Translations under genes and position numbers: made by a program
Assembly: GCF_000745455.1 (NCBI RefSeq)
Contig: NZ_JQJI01000027.1
Coordinates: 1 to 33,269, forward strand
From: Mesoaciditoga lauensis cd-1655R = DSM 25116
Lineage (GTDB): Bacteria; Thermotogota; Thermotogae; Mesoaciditogales; Mesoaciditogaceae
Direction of reading: 5' to 3'
Length of the DNA stretch: 33,269 nt
Part shown: one piece after another, positions 16,451 through 24,139 of the stretch
How the letters are laid out: every line of letters starts with the position of its first letter
How positions within the stretch are numbered: position 1 is the stretch's first letter
The notes under the pieces: generated by a model
Seen by the model: only the letters and a program-made list of their open reading frames with translations
What the model was told of the DNA's origin: nothing
Databases searched by the model: none

Positions 16451-17392
16451 TCAAGATAAGAATTTTTTCCTCCAACTTGCTCCGTTTAAATAGTCAAAAT
16501 CGCTTCCTTGGATTTTTCCATTCTCTTTCATCTCTGATTCAATCCTTTTTTTCGCTTCCGCATTGGTTAGACCTATAGACCAAATGGCATCACAAGGAGG
16601 AGTTGATATGAGACGATGAATAACTATCTTGGGATCCAAATAACTCAAAAAATTGGCAGCTCGATAGACGTAATCGTTGGCTGTCAACGGCGTGAGCTTT
16701 CCCTCCTTGTATTCTTTTTCCATTGCTGTATGAGGCGCTATATATAAGGAATGCATTTTAATGCCATTCACACCAACAGCCGACAACAATTTTGCGCACC
16801 CGATCACATCGTAGATGGTATCGGATGGAAAATCCAGTATAACATGCGTTATAACTTCAAAGCCGTATTTCTTTGCGCATCCAACGGCATCCACGAATTC
16901 CGCAACCGAATGTCCCCTATTTACCTTTGCAAGCGTATTCTCGTTTATCGATTCCAATCCGAATTCGATGAAAATGTCTATATCGTATTCATCCCTTATA
17001 TTTTTCAAAAGCTCGGCGATCTCACATGGAAAAGTGTCTGGCCTTGTTGAAATATCCAGCGCCACCACGTCTTCCAAAATGGCAGAGCGATAGACGGAGT
17101 TCAATTCATTCAATGGTGCGTAGGTGTTGGTAAACGATTGAAAATACGCTATGAATTTTTTTGCATTGTAACGCTTTTTGGCATGCTCTATGCCATTTAT
17201 CATTTGATCGCGCACACTCATGCTTTTGAAACGGTTGGCAAAGCCACTTCCCGTTTCTTCACAGAAAGTACATCCTCCCACTCCAACCGTTCCATCACGA
17301 TTGGGGCATGTCCTAAAATATGCCAACGATACTCGCTGCGTTCTTGCACCGTATCTTTCTTTTAGATATGGGGCAAGTTCTCTGTAGATCAA
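16451..17392 (-). CDS. Radical SAM protein, TIGR01212/YhcC family
   Basis: 313 residues from a TTG start at 17390-17392, which overlaps the previous stop as TTGA and follows GGGGGC. This start gives the family-typical opening (IYRELAPYLKERYG); the longer open frame upstream lies inside the lipoprotein gene. The iron-sulfur cluster motif is CPNRDGTVGVGGCTFC (C-x11-C-x2-C), characteristic of this family rather than the usual C-x3-C-x2-C. Further conserved parts are FQSFTNTYAP, STRPDTFPCE, EFGLES and HVILDFPSDT. The family's function is not established. Like most radical SAM enzymes it should produce 5'-deoxyadenosine, which is notable because its neighbours look able to salvage that compound. 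Confidence 0.9.
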   Translation of the reverse strand: MIYRELAPYLKERYGARTQRVSLAYFRTCPNRDGTVGVGGCTFCEETGSGFANRFKSMSVRDQMINGIEHAKKRYNAKKFIAYFQSFTNTYAPLNELNSVYRSAILEDVVALDISTRPDTFPCEIAELLKNIRDEYDIDIFIEFGLESINENTLAKVNRGHSVAEFVDAVGCAKKYGFEVITHVILDFPSDTIYDVIGCAKLLSAVGVNGIKMHSLYIAPHTAMEKEYKEGKLTPLTANDYVYRAANFLSYLDPKIVIHRLISTPPCDAIWSIGLTNAEAKKRIESEMKENGKIQGSDFDYLNGASWRKKFLS

Positions 17393-17883
17393 GATGGTGC
17401 CCCCGAGAAAGTTTCTGTAAACACGTCCAACTCCTTCTTTACCTTTTTGAGCAGTTTTTCGTCTTTTGACGACAGTATGAAAACCACTTTTCCTTTGTAC
17501 CACGCAATGATTCCGTTGGCCTCTATTTTGCCCGAAAACCACCACCACTCACTTTCCAAAGCGGCTCCTAGGGAAAAGTGCTTGCGTGTCCATTTGTGCC
17601 AAAATTCGTGCATCTCAAAAGAATTTTCAAATTGTGCACTTTCAAGTTTTACCTCTTCGCCTTTGTTTACAATATAAAGTGCTTCCACACTTTTAAGAAT
17701 CTTAAAATTCATGCCCGCAAACTCTTGTGCATTGAGGATTATCTTGTAGCTTCCGCTACGAAACCCAAACGGCTTAAAATATCTCAAGGTAGATATATCA
17801 AAATTTTCAAGGACGCATCCACTTAAGAAAAGAATTAGCAAAAGCTCAGAGGCGAGAATTAAGGGAACTAACGGCTTTTTCAA
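17389..17883 (-). CDS. Small lipoprotein of unknown function
   Basis: 164 residues with an N-terminal signal (KKPLVPLILASELLLILFLS) ending in a lipobox LFLSGC, so Cys23 is probably lipidated. The mature part is a mixed alpha/beta domain rich in Trp (ESEWWWFSG), with no motif I recognise; it loosely resembles small secreted DUF domains with an internal repeat of strand-rich segments. The start is TTG (17881-17883), downstream of GAGGTGATGG, and lies 38 bases inside the end of the deaminase gene; the stop overlaps the radical SAM start. This tight packing means it is co-translated with the salvage enzymes although it must work outside the membrane. Confidence 0.72.
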   Translation of the reverse strand: MKKPLVPLILASELLLILFLSGCVLENFDISTLRYFKPFGFRSGSYKIILNAQEFAGMNFKILKSVEALYIVNKGEEVKLESAQFENSFEMHEFWHKWTRKHFSLGAALESEWWWFSGKIEANGIIAWYKGKVVFILSSKDEKLLKKVKKELDVFTETFSGAPS

Positions 17884-19102
17884 AACGTTCCATCACCTCG
17901 TGGAAATCCACGTTTAAAAACCCTTCATCGTAAACCCATTCGCCGTTTACCATGACCTTTTTTATGGCCGATGTGTCGAACGAATATATAAGATGCGACT
18001 TCATGTATTCATTCGGTGATAAAGAAAGGCTTTCCGTATTGACTACAACGAGATCGGCCAGCATTCCACTTTCTATCTTTCCAACTTCAAATGGAAGGGG
18101 TTTCGATGCGTTTTTCGTTGCCATGCTGAACACTTCTTCCATCTTCATAACAGTCGGATCTTTTGAAATTGCTCTCTGAACCAAAACTCCGAATTTTATC
18201 TCATCGAACAGATTTAGAGAGTTGTTCGATGCAGCTGAGTCTGTTCCAAGCGTAACGTTAACTTTCTTAGAAAGTGCCAAATGAATTGGTGCTATGCCAT
18301 TTCCCAGTTTTGCGTTGGAAATGGGGTTGTAGGAAAGTGTAGCTCCCCTTTGGGCGATCAAATCCAACTCTTTTTCATTGAAGTGAGTGCCATGGGCTAT
18401 TATCGTTCTTTCGTCAAAGGCCCCTATGGAATCCAGAAAATCAACGGACTCCATACCGGTTCTTTTAACGTAATCTTCCCTTTCAAGTGGACTTTCAAGA
18501 AGATGAAAAGTCAAAAGCGAATCGGTTGAGTGCGCAAGTTGAACAGCTTCTTTGAAGTAATCATTTGAGCAGGTGTAAAGGGCATGGGGCCCTACTCCAC
18601 CACGAATAAGAGGATCATTGGCGTGTGCCTTTATGAAATCCTCACACTCTTTCAACTTCTGTCCGCCATTTCCCGAAATGTCAGCCAACCCGCGGGTTAT
18701 AACTCCCCGGATCCCAACATCTTTTGCCGCTTGAGCTACGGCATCTTGAAAGAAATACATATCCACAAATGTTGTTATGCCGTTCTTTATCATTTCCATG
18801 AAACTCACAAGGCTGCCTATGTAAACGTCTTCCTCTGTGAGCTTATCTTCTCTTGGAAATATGTATGTTGAGAGCCATTCGTACAATTCAACATCTTCCG
18901 CTATGCCTCTGAAAAGGCTCATAGGTGCATGCGTGTGAGTGTTCACAAGACCGGGAAGCACCAACGCCCCTTTGAGATCTTCGACATCTTCGGCATTTTC
19001 TTCGGCAAAATCAACGAATCTCCCATCTTCTACATACAAATCTTTCTTTTCAAAATTCAGATTTTCATCTACCACAAGGCAGTTTTTCAATACCTTCTTC
19101 AT
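17846..19102 (-). CDS. mtaD: MTA/SAH-type amidohydrolase deaminase
   Basis: 418 residues of the amidohydrolase superfamily, MTA/S-adenosylhomocysteine/5'-deoxyadenosine deaminase branch. It would deaminate the adenine of methylthioadenosine, SAH, 5'-deoxyadenosine or adenosine to the inosine analogue. Metal ligands are visible: NTHTH (H56, H58), the HLLESPLE segment, AHGTHFNEKEL, and LGTDSAASNN with the catalytic Asp; FRGIAEDVELYEWL is typical of this branch. ATG at 19102 overlaps the aldolase stop as ATGA. The aldolase upstream and two phosphorylases downstream support a role in recycling S-adenosylmethionine by-products. The substrate range of such enzymes is broad, so the exact substrate is inferred. 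Confidence 0.88.
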   Translation of the reverse strand: MKKVLKNCLVVDENLNFEKKDLYVEDGRFVDFAEENAEDVEDLKGALVLPGLVNTHTHAPMSLFRGIAEDVELYEWLSTYIFPREDKLTEEDVYIGSLVSFMEMIKNGITTFVDMYFFQDAVAQAAKDVGIRGVITRGLADISGNGGQKLKECEDFIKAHANDPLIRGGVGPHALYTCSNDYFKEAVQLAHSTDSLLTFHLLESPLEREDYVKRTGMESVDFLDSIGAFDERTIIAHGTHFNEKELDLIAQRGATLSYNPISNAKLGNGIAPIHLALSKKVNVTLGTDSAASNNSLNLFDEIKFGVLVQRAISKDPTVMKMEEVFSMATKNASKPLPFEVGKIESGMLADLVVVNTESLSLSPNEYMKSHLIYSFDTSAIKKVMVNGEWVYDEGFLNVDFHEVMERFEKAVSSLNSRL

Positions 19103-19761
19103 TCCTTAAAATCCCTCAATCTTCTATAATGGCTAACGTAAACGTTGCTCAATTTCTTTACATCTTCATCACTCAAAACACGTGGTGAGTCGGTAATTTC
19201 CAGAGCTTTTATGTAAAGCTGGGAAGATTTTTCACACATAACAGAGGCAAGAATGGCGTCATCCAAAGTTGGGCCTACGCCTACTTGACCATGATTCGCT
19301 ATGATAACGGCATTTTTTTGACCTAGATGTTTTACAACTTCTAAAGCAAGCTCTTGCGTTCCAGGGGCTTCATAAGAGGTTACCTCTATGTTCCCTCCCA
19401 AAACCATGGCGGCGTCTTCAACCAGGAGTGGGACCATGTTTAAAGCTGAAGAAGCGACAGAGGCATAAAGGCTGTGAGTGTGAACAATGGCTTTTACGTC
19501 TTTTCTAGCCTTGTAAATCTCAACATGCATTTTCAGCTCACTGGATGGTTCTTGTTTTCCACTCACAACGTTTCCGTTCATATCGCATATGACGAGGTCT
19601 TCTTCTCGCAATTCGTCGTAAGGGATGCCACTTGGGGTGATCAATATGTTTCCGTTTTCTAACAGCACGGATAAATTTCCCCACGTTCCAAAGATCAGTC
19701 CTGATTCTTGTACATCTTCACATGCTTGTAAAATCTGGATACTTTCTTTCAAAGAAATCAT
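19099..19761 (-). CDS. Class II aldolase (fuculose/methylthioribulose-phosphate aldolase type)
   Basis: 220 residues of the zinc-dependent class II aldolase/adducin family. Signature parts: FGTWGNLSV and TPSGIPYDEL (phosphate binding), catalytic-site EPSSELKMH, zinc ligands HTHSLYA and ANHGQVGVG. Members cleave fuculose-1-phosphate, ribulose-phosphate analogues, 5-methylthioribulose-1-phosphate or 5-deoxyribulose-1-phosphate to DHAP and an aldehyde; close relatives include MtnB dehydratases. The adjoining deaminase and phosphorylases favour the last two substrates, but this is contextual. The start overlaps the upstream stop (ATGA) and follows AAAGGCG closely. No ribose-1-phosphate isomerase gene (mtnA/drdI type) is present in the window. 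Confidence 0.85.
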   Translation of the reverse strand: MISLKESIQILQACEDVQESGLIFGTWGNLSVLLENGNILITPSGIPYDELREEDLVICDMNGNVVSGKQEPSSELKMHVEIYKARKDVKAIVHTHSLYASVASSALNMVPLLVEDAAMVLGGNIEVTSYEAPGTQELALEVVKHLGQKNAVIIANHGQVGVGPTLDDAILASVMCEKSSQLYIKALEITDSPRVLSDEDVKKLSNVYVSHYRRLRDFKE

Positions 19762-20093
19762 CGCCTTTCGTTTATATGAAAATTGTTTTTGGATGTTGCG
19801 TAACCTTGTATCAGTTCGATGTTTTTGGAGATCTCTTCTATTTTCCCCTTCGTTTTTTTCATCAAATCTTTCATCGCGTCCATAAGCCTTTCGTTGTCTT
19901 TTGCAAATTTTGAGAGCTCTGCCTCGGGAAGGGAAATATTTTCATCTTCAGCGGCCTTCTTGAACTCATCAAAAAGGACATTCCTTGTTTTATAGAGTTC
20001 TTTCAATTTCTGTAAATTCTGAGATTGTACGGCATCTAACATCTTCAACGTTACCCCATCTAACGACTCTAACATTTCTCGAGCTTCTTTCAC
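19758..20093 (-). CDS. Small coiled-coil protein, possibly FliT/FlgN-like
   Basis: 111 residues, nearly all predicted alpha-helix and highly charged, with heptad-like spacing (NLQKLKELYKTRNVLFDEFK; LMDAMKDLMKKTKGKIEEIS). The arrangement, with an Arg in the second helix and a C-terminal GYATSK, faintly recalls the FliT/FlgN flagellar chaperones, but I cannot assign it. The start is GTG at 20091-20093 after GAGGTGAT. It is the first gene of the ten-gene run and overlaps the aldolase start as ATGA. A TGGTATAAT extended -10 sits just upstream, leaving a leader of only about a dozen bases. Confidence 0.7.
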   Translation of the reverse strand: MKEAREMLESLDGVTLKMLDAVQSQNLQKLKELYKTRNVLFDEFKKAAEDENISLPEAELSKFAKDNERLMDAMKDLMKKTKGKIEEISKNIELIQGYATSKNNFHINERR

Positions 20094-20111
20094 CGAATAT
20101 CACCTCATGTG

Positions 20112-20120
20112 ATTATACCA
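20112..20120 (-). promoter_or_regulatory. Extended -10 promoter of the ten-gene operon
   Basis: On the minus strand TGGTATAAT is a perfect extended -10 (TGn-TATAAT). The -35 region (GAAAAA) is poor, as is usual for this class. No riboswitch-like structure fits in the very short leader. Confidence 0.6.
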
Positions 20121-20172
20121 TTTGAAAAAAAGCTTTTTTCACTTTCAGATTTGTCCATTATTTACTTCTATC

Positions 20173-20534
20173 TTCATGTTGTGCGTGAACATTACGAAAA
20201 ATATTAAAAGAGACATTACAAAAATCTTCTATGAAAACATATAAGCAGCATTTAACAACACTTTTTGATTTAAAACCCGCTTTCCAAGCGACCAAGGCAT
20301 TTTTTTCGAAGTCCTGTCAGAACGGATTCACTCTTCTTTCCGTCTTCCTAATTCAAAATATGAGGCACGCTCAGACACTCATCCGTGAGTGCTTCGCTTT
20401 CTCGGTACGTCCTGTGCCTCTCAACCCCATATTTTGAATTTTCAGACGGAGAGCTCATATGTTCTGACAAGTACTTCGAGGGTGAGATTTAATCCTTTTT
20501 TGAAATGCCTTGTAATATTGACGCACGATGTGAG
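20173..20534 (+). repeat. Fold-back (MITE-like) repeat, copy 3
   Basis: A 362-bp element from TTCATGTTGTGC to GCACGATGTGAG, in opposite orientation to copy 1 and the same as copy 4. Arms pair over long stretches: TTCGAAGTCCTGTCAGAAC with GTTCTGACAAGTACTTCGA, and AATTCAAAATATGAGG with the later CATATTTTGAATT. Inside is a compact hairpin, CACTCATCCGTGAGTG. The flanks (CTTCTATC, TTCTGTTT) allow only a degenerate target duplication. It lies between the divergent salvage operon and S9 peptidase gene. The spurious 68-codon frame across it is repeat sequence, not a gene. Confidence 0.8.
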
Positions 20535-20607
20535 TTCTGTTTTTTAAAAGAGGGAGGGCCTTCTTTTATGTTAAAATTAAACAACGTGAAAATGAGGAGG
20601 GGGAGCC

Positions 20608-22530
20608 ATGAAAAAGGTTACTTCACAAGATTTTTTCGGTTTTAAATTTGTTGGAGATCCTCAGATAAGTCCTGATGGATCAAAGGTGATTTTCAACGTA
20701 AGCGAACCAGAGGAGAAGAAAAACGATTACATTCAAAAGCTCTTCATGTACGATGGGAAAAAGGTAAAAACGTTCACAGGCGGTCCGAAAGATGCCAACG
20801 CGAGATGGTCACCAGACGGTGAAAAAATAGCGTTCATTTCCAAAAGGAGCAAAGATAAAGGCAACGACCTTATGGTTATAGATGCAAACGGTGGAGAGGC
20901 TCAAGTTGTATCCCATTTCGAAAATGGCGTGGCAAGTGCGAAGTGGCTGAATGAAAAAACTTTGATAGTGCAAGTTGTGGAAAAAGAAAAAAAAGATCCA
21001 AAAGATGACGTGCATCTTATAGATAAAATTCCATTTTGGTTTAACGGCGAAGGATTCATATACGATACGACAACACAGCTTTACGAGATAAACCTTAACG
21101 GGAAGAAGAAAAAGCTCACCGATGAAAAAGGCATCATAGAACATTACGTTCCCTCACCAGATGGAAAGAAAGTGGCTTTCGTTGAGGTGCTTGATATCGA
21201 GAAAAATCCGATGATATCTGATATATTCATCCTAGAGATTGGTGCTGAAAAACCGCTTAAGCTTACAAAGTCAAAGATGTCCGTTGGCTCTGTTGCATGG
21301 AGCCCTGATTCGACAAAATTGGCCTTTACGGCTTCTGATTTGAAACATGGATCTTTTACAAACCATCGCGTGTACGTCATGAATGCAAAGAAGAACGCCA
21401 GGATGAGAAAAGTATGCGATGTCGATCTTTCAAAATGGAATGCTGTTAACAGCGACAGCCGCGGTGCCTCTCCTACTCCTTTTTATTGGGTTGGAGAATG
21501 GATCTATTTCACCATGACCGATGGCCCAGCTGCCAAGATTTACAGGGCAAAAGACGGAAAAGTGGAAGAATTGATCGGTGGCGAAAGATGCGTGGACGGA
21601 TTCAGCATTTCCAAAAACGGGATAAGTGCATTCACGGCTATGGATTTCACTTCGCTTGACGAAGTATACATGATGAAAAACGGTAAAGAAAAGCAAATCA
21701 CACATATCAACACTAAATATTTAAGAAAACTCTCACTTTCCAAACCAGAATATTTCAAAGTAAAAACATCTGACGGGAAAAATATAGACGCTTGGATCAT
21801 GAAACCGATTGATTTCGATCCTAAAAAGAAGTATCCTGCCGTCCTCGAAATCCATGGTGGGCCAAAAACTTCTTACGGTTACGGCTTTTTCCTGGAATTC
21901 CAAATTCTAACCTCACACGGCTACGCCGTTATATTCTCCAATCCGAGGGGTAGCGATGGATATGGAGAAGAATTCTCTAACATATTCGGAGCTTATGGAA
22001 AAAGGGATTATCAGGATCTGATGGAAGTTATGGATGAATCACTCAAACGCTTCAAATTCATAGATGGAGAGAAGCTTGGTGTGACAGGTGGATCGTATGG
22101 GGGATACATGACAAACTGGATAATCGGTCAAACGAAGAGATTTAAAGCCGCGGTAACTCAAAGATCCATAAGCAATTGGGTTTCATTCTTTGGGACAACG
22201 GATATAGGATATTTCTTTGGACCAGAACAACTTGGAGGAGACCCATGGTCAAATCCAGAAGGATACGCTAAAATGTCCCCTTTGACCTATGCGAAAAACG
22301 TTGAAACTCCGTTGCTTTTAATTCATTCCATGGAAGATAAAAGATGCTGGATGGCAGAAGCACTTCAATTCTTTACAGCATTGAAATATTTCAAAAAAGA
22401 AGCGAAGATGGCGCTTTTCCCGGATGAGACACATGAACTTTCACGTTCCGGTAAGCCGTTGCACAGGATCAAAAGGCTTGATCTCATTTTAGATTGGTTT
22501 GAAGCTCATTTGAAGGAGAGTAAAAATTGA
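20608..22530 (+). CDS. S9-family prolyl-oligopeptidase-like/acylaminoacyl peptidase
   Basis: 640 residues with no signal peptide, so cytoplasmic. The N-terminal part (about 1-390) is a WD40-like beta-propeller with repeated ISPDGSKVIF, WSPDGEKIAF and WSPDSTKLAF blades. The C-terminal alpha/beta-hydrolase domain has the nucleophile elbow GGSYGGYMTNW (S496), Asp577 in HSMEDKRCW and His609 in PDETHELSRSG, a complete triad in the expected order; EIHGGPKTSYG supplies the oxyanion region. Such enzymes trim short peptides from the N-terminus, fitting a peptide-fermenting lifestyle. ATG follows GGAGGGGGAG. The stop codon overlaps the smpB start (TTGA). Confidence 0.94.
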   Translation: MKKVTSQDFFGFKFVGDPQISPDGSKVIFNVSEPEEKKNDYIQKLFMYDGKKVKTFTGGPKDANARWSPDGEKIAFISKRSKDKGNDLMVIDANGGEAQVVSHFENGVASAKWLNEKTLIVQVVEKEKKDPKDDVHLIDKIPFWFNGEGFIYDTTTQLYEINLNGKKKKLTDEKGIIEHYVPSPDGKKVAFVEVLDIEKNPMISDIFILEIGAEKPLKLTKSKMSVGSVAWSPDSTKLAFTASDLKHGSFTNHRVYVMNAKKNARMRKVCDVDLSKWNAVNSDSRGASPTPFYWVGEWIYFTMTDGPAAKIYRAKDGKVEELIGGERCVDGFSISKNGISAFTAMDFTSLDEVYMMKNGKEKQITHINTKYLRKLSLSKPEYFKVKTSDGKNIDAWIMKPIDFDPKKKYPAVLEIHGGPKTSYGYGFFLEFQILTSHGYAVIFSNPRGSDGYGEEFSNIFGAYGKRDYQDLMEVMDESLKRFKFIDGEKLGVTGGSYGGYMTNWIIGQTKRFKAAVTQRSISNWVSFFGTTDIGYFFGPEQLGGDPWSNPEGYAKMSPLTYAKNVETPLLLIHSMEDKRCWMAEALQFFTALKYFKKEAKMALFPDETHELSRSGKPLHRIKRLDLILDWFEAHLKESKN

Positions 22531-22976
22531 AGATAGTGACCAAGAATTCAAAAGCATACAGAAACTTCGAGATTTTAGATAAATATGAATGTGGCATAGA
22601 GCTAAAAGGCACGGAGGTTAAATCCCTCCGTGCCGGTAGTGCAAACATAAACGATGCCTATTGCATCGTAAGAAAAGGAGAACTGTTCATAGAAAACATG
22701 CACATAGCTCCTTACAAATCCGGAAATGTTTTCAATCACGATCCTTTGAGGCGCAGAAAGCTTCTCATGCATAAAAGAGAAATAATACGTTTGGCCAGCA
22801 AATTAGAACAAAAAGGATTGACACTTGTTCCACTTAAAGTTTACTTCAACGATAAGGGAAAAGCCAAGGTCGAGATAGCCCTGGCGAAGGGAAAACACAT
22901 ATACGATAAGCGTGAAGATATAGCAAAAAGGGATCAAGAGCGTGAGATGAGAAAACAGATGAAATACAAGTATTGA
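22527..22976 (+). CDS. smpB: SsrA-binding protein SmpB
   Basis: 149 residues, the standard size. It binds tmRNA and delivers it to stalled ribosomes for trans-translation. Family hallmarks are NSKAYRNFEILDKYECGIEL, GTEVKSLRAGSANINDAYC, ENMHIAPY, the LVPLKVYF strand and the basic C-terminal tail (AKGKHIYDKREDIAKRDQER) that mimics an mRNA codon. The start is TTG (22527-22529), overlapping the peptidase stop and preceded by AAGGAGAG, so expression is coupled to the S9 peptidase. No ssrA gene is in the window. Confidence 0.97.
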   Translation: MKIVTKNSKAYRNFEILDKYECGIELKGTEVKSLRAGSANINDAYCIVRKGELFIENMHIAPYKSGNVFNHDPLRRRKLLMHKREIIRLASKLEQKGLTLVPLKVYFNDKGKAKVEIALAKGKHIYDKREDIAKRDQEREMRKQMKYKY

Positions 22977-23052
22977 GCGAATGCTGATTTTGTAGGTTGT
23001 AGGGTGGTAAAATTGAGAAATCATGAAAAATGCTTAATTTGGGGGTGGGAAT

Positions 23053-24138
23053 ATCTATCCCAAACTTTTTATAAATTCCGATGCTCTATATCATAATGCA
23101 AAAAAAATAGCCACGTTGTGTCATGAAAACAACATACGACTGGTAGCCGTAACCAAAGTGTTGTGTGGCAATCCAGAAATCGCGAATATTTACTTAGAAG
23201 CCGGGGCCGATGCCATAGGGGATTCAAGAATACAGAACATCATAAGAATGAAGGAAAACGGAGTCAAAGGGCCATTTATGCTTATAAGAATTCCCATGAT
23301 CAGTGAAATTCCTTACGTGGTCGAAAACGTGGATGTGATTTTGGTTTCCGAGATAGGCACGTTGAAGGAAATTTCCAAATACGCATCCAAGATGCGAAAA
23401 AAACAAAAAGTTTTGTATATGGTTGATGTTGGCGATTTGAGAGAAGGAGTGTGGTACCCGAAAGCTGTTGATGAAATAATTGAAGCTGCAAGTATATCTT
23501 CCATAGAATTGTATGGCATAGGAACGAATCTGGGGTGCTATGGAGGCGTAATTCCAGATGAAGATAGAATGAACGTTCTTATAGAAGTTGCAAAAGCGGT
23601 TGGCAAAAAAGGAGTAAGGGTAAACGTTATAAGTGGTGGAAACACCGCGGCTATACAATTAATAGAGAATGGGACACTTCCTTCAGCCATAAATGAGTAT
23701 AGAATTGGAGAAGCCATAGCACTTGGAACGGATATAACGAATGGAAAAACCTTCAGTTTTTTAAGGCAAGATACGTTTGTGTTGGAAAGCGAAGTTGTGG
23801 AAGTGAAGGTAAAGCCTTCCGTTCCTCAAGGAAAAATAGGAAAAGACTCAATGGGTAGAACGCCACATTTTGAAGACAAAGGAATGCGCCTCAAAGCCAT
23901 TGTGGCATTGGGCGAGCAAGATATAGCATCTGATGGAGTAATTCCAACGGAAAAGGGTATAGAAGTTCTGCATGCTTCCAGCGATCATATGGTTTTAGAC
24001 GTAACGGAATGTAAAAGAGAAATAAAGGTTGGAGATACGGTGAAATTCAATTTGAAATACAGTGCTTTACTGAGAGCCATGACTTCAACTTATGTAGAAA
24101 AAATATGGAATGAAAGCGATCGGCAAAAGGAGAATTAA
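23053..24138 (+). CDS. Alanine/ornithine racemase-family PLP enzyme, probable non-standard ATC start
   Basis: 361 residues if begun at ATC 23053. The family is the alanine-racemase-fold group that includes ornithine racemase: PLP-lysine in VAVTKVLCG (K35), DSRIQNI, DVGDLREGVW, GTNLGCYGGVIP, ISGGNTAA, RIGEA, and the C-terminal HFEDKGMRLKA and LHASSDHMVLDV. Orr relatives begin MYPK; here in-frame codons before the first TTG (23116) read IYPKLFINSDALYHNAKK, the conserved first strand and helix, yet no ATG, GTG or TTG lies between the upstream TAA and that point. GGGGGTGG stands just before the ATC. A TTG start at 23116 would leave 13 residues before the PLP-lysine and delete the first barrel strand. 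Substrate (Ala, Orn, Lys) is unknown. Confidence 0.82.
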   Translation: MYPKLFINSDALYHNAKKIATLCHENNIRLVAVTKVLCGNPEIANIYLEAGADAIGDSRIQNIIRMKENGVKGPFMLIRIPMISEIPYVVENVDVILVSEIGTLKEISKYASKMRKKQKVLYMVDVGDLREGVWYPKAVDEIIEAASISSIELYGIGTNLGCYGGVIPDEDRMNVLIEVAKAVGKKGVRVNVISGGNTAAIQLIENGTLPSAINEYRIGEAIALGTDITNGKTFSFLRQDTFVLESEVVEVKVKPSVPQGKIGKDSMGRTPHFEDKGMRLKAIVALGEQDIASDGVIPTEKGIEVLHASSDHMVLDVTECKREIKVGDTVKFNLKYSALLRAMTSTYVEKIWNESDRQKEN

Positions 24139-24139
24139 G

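Noticed and set aside
17393-17548. Upstream extension of the radical SAM gene
   Set aside because: It lies within the lipoprotein gene and has no family resemblance; the TTG at 17390-17392 gives the expected N-terminus.
20231-20437. Plus-strand open frame of 68 codons in fold-back copy 3
   Set aside because: Repeat sequence, not conserved as a protein in the other copies, without a ribosome binding site.
22977-23052. Riboswitch or attenuator ahead of the racemase gene
   Set aside because: Only 76 bases with no stable stem or terminator; nothing matches a known riboswitch core.
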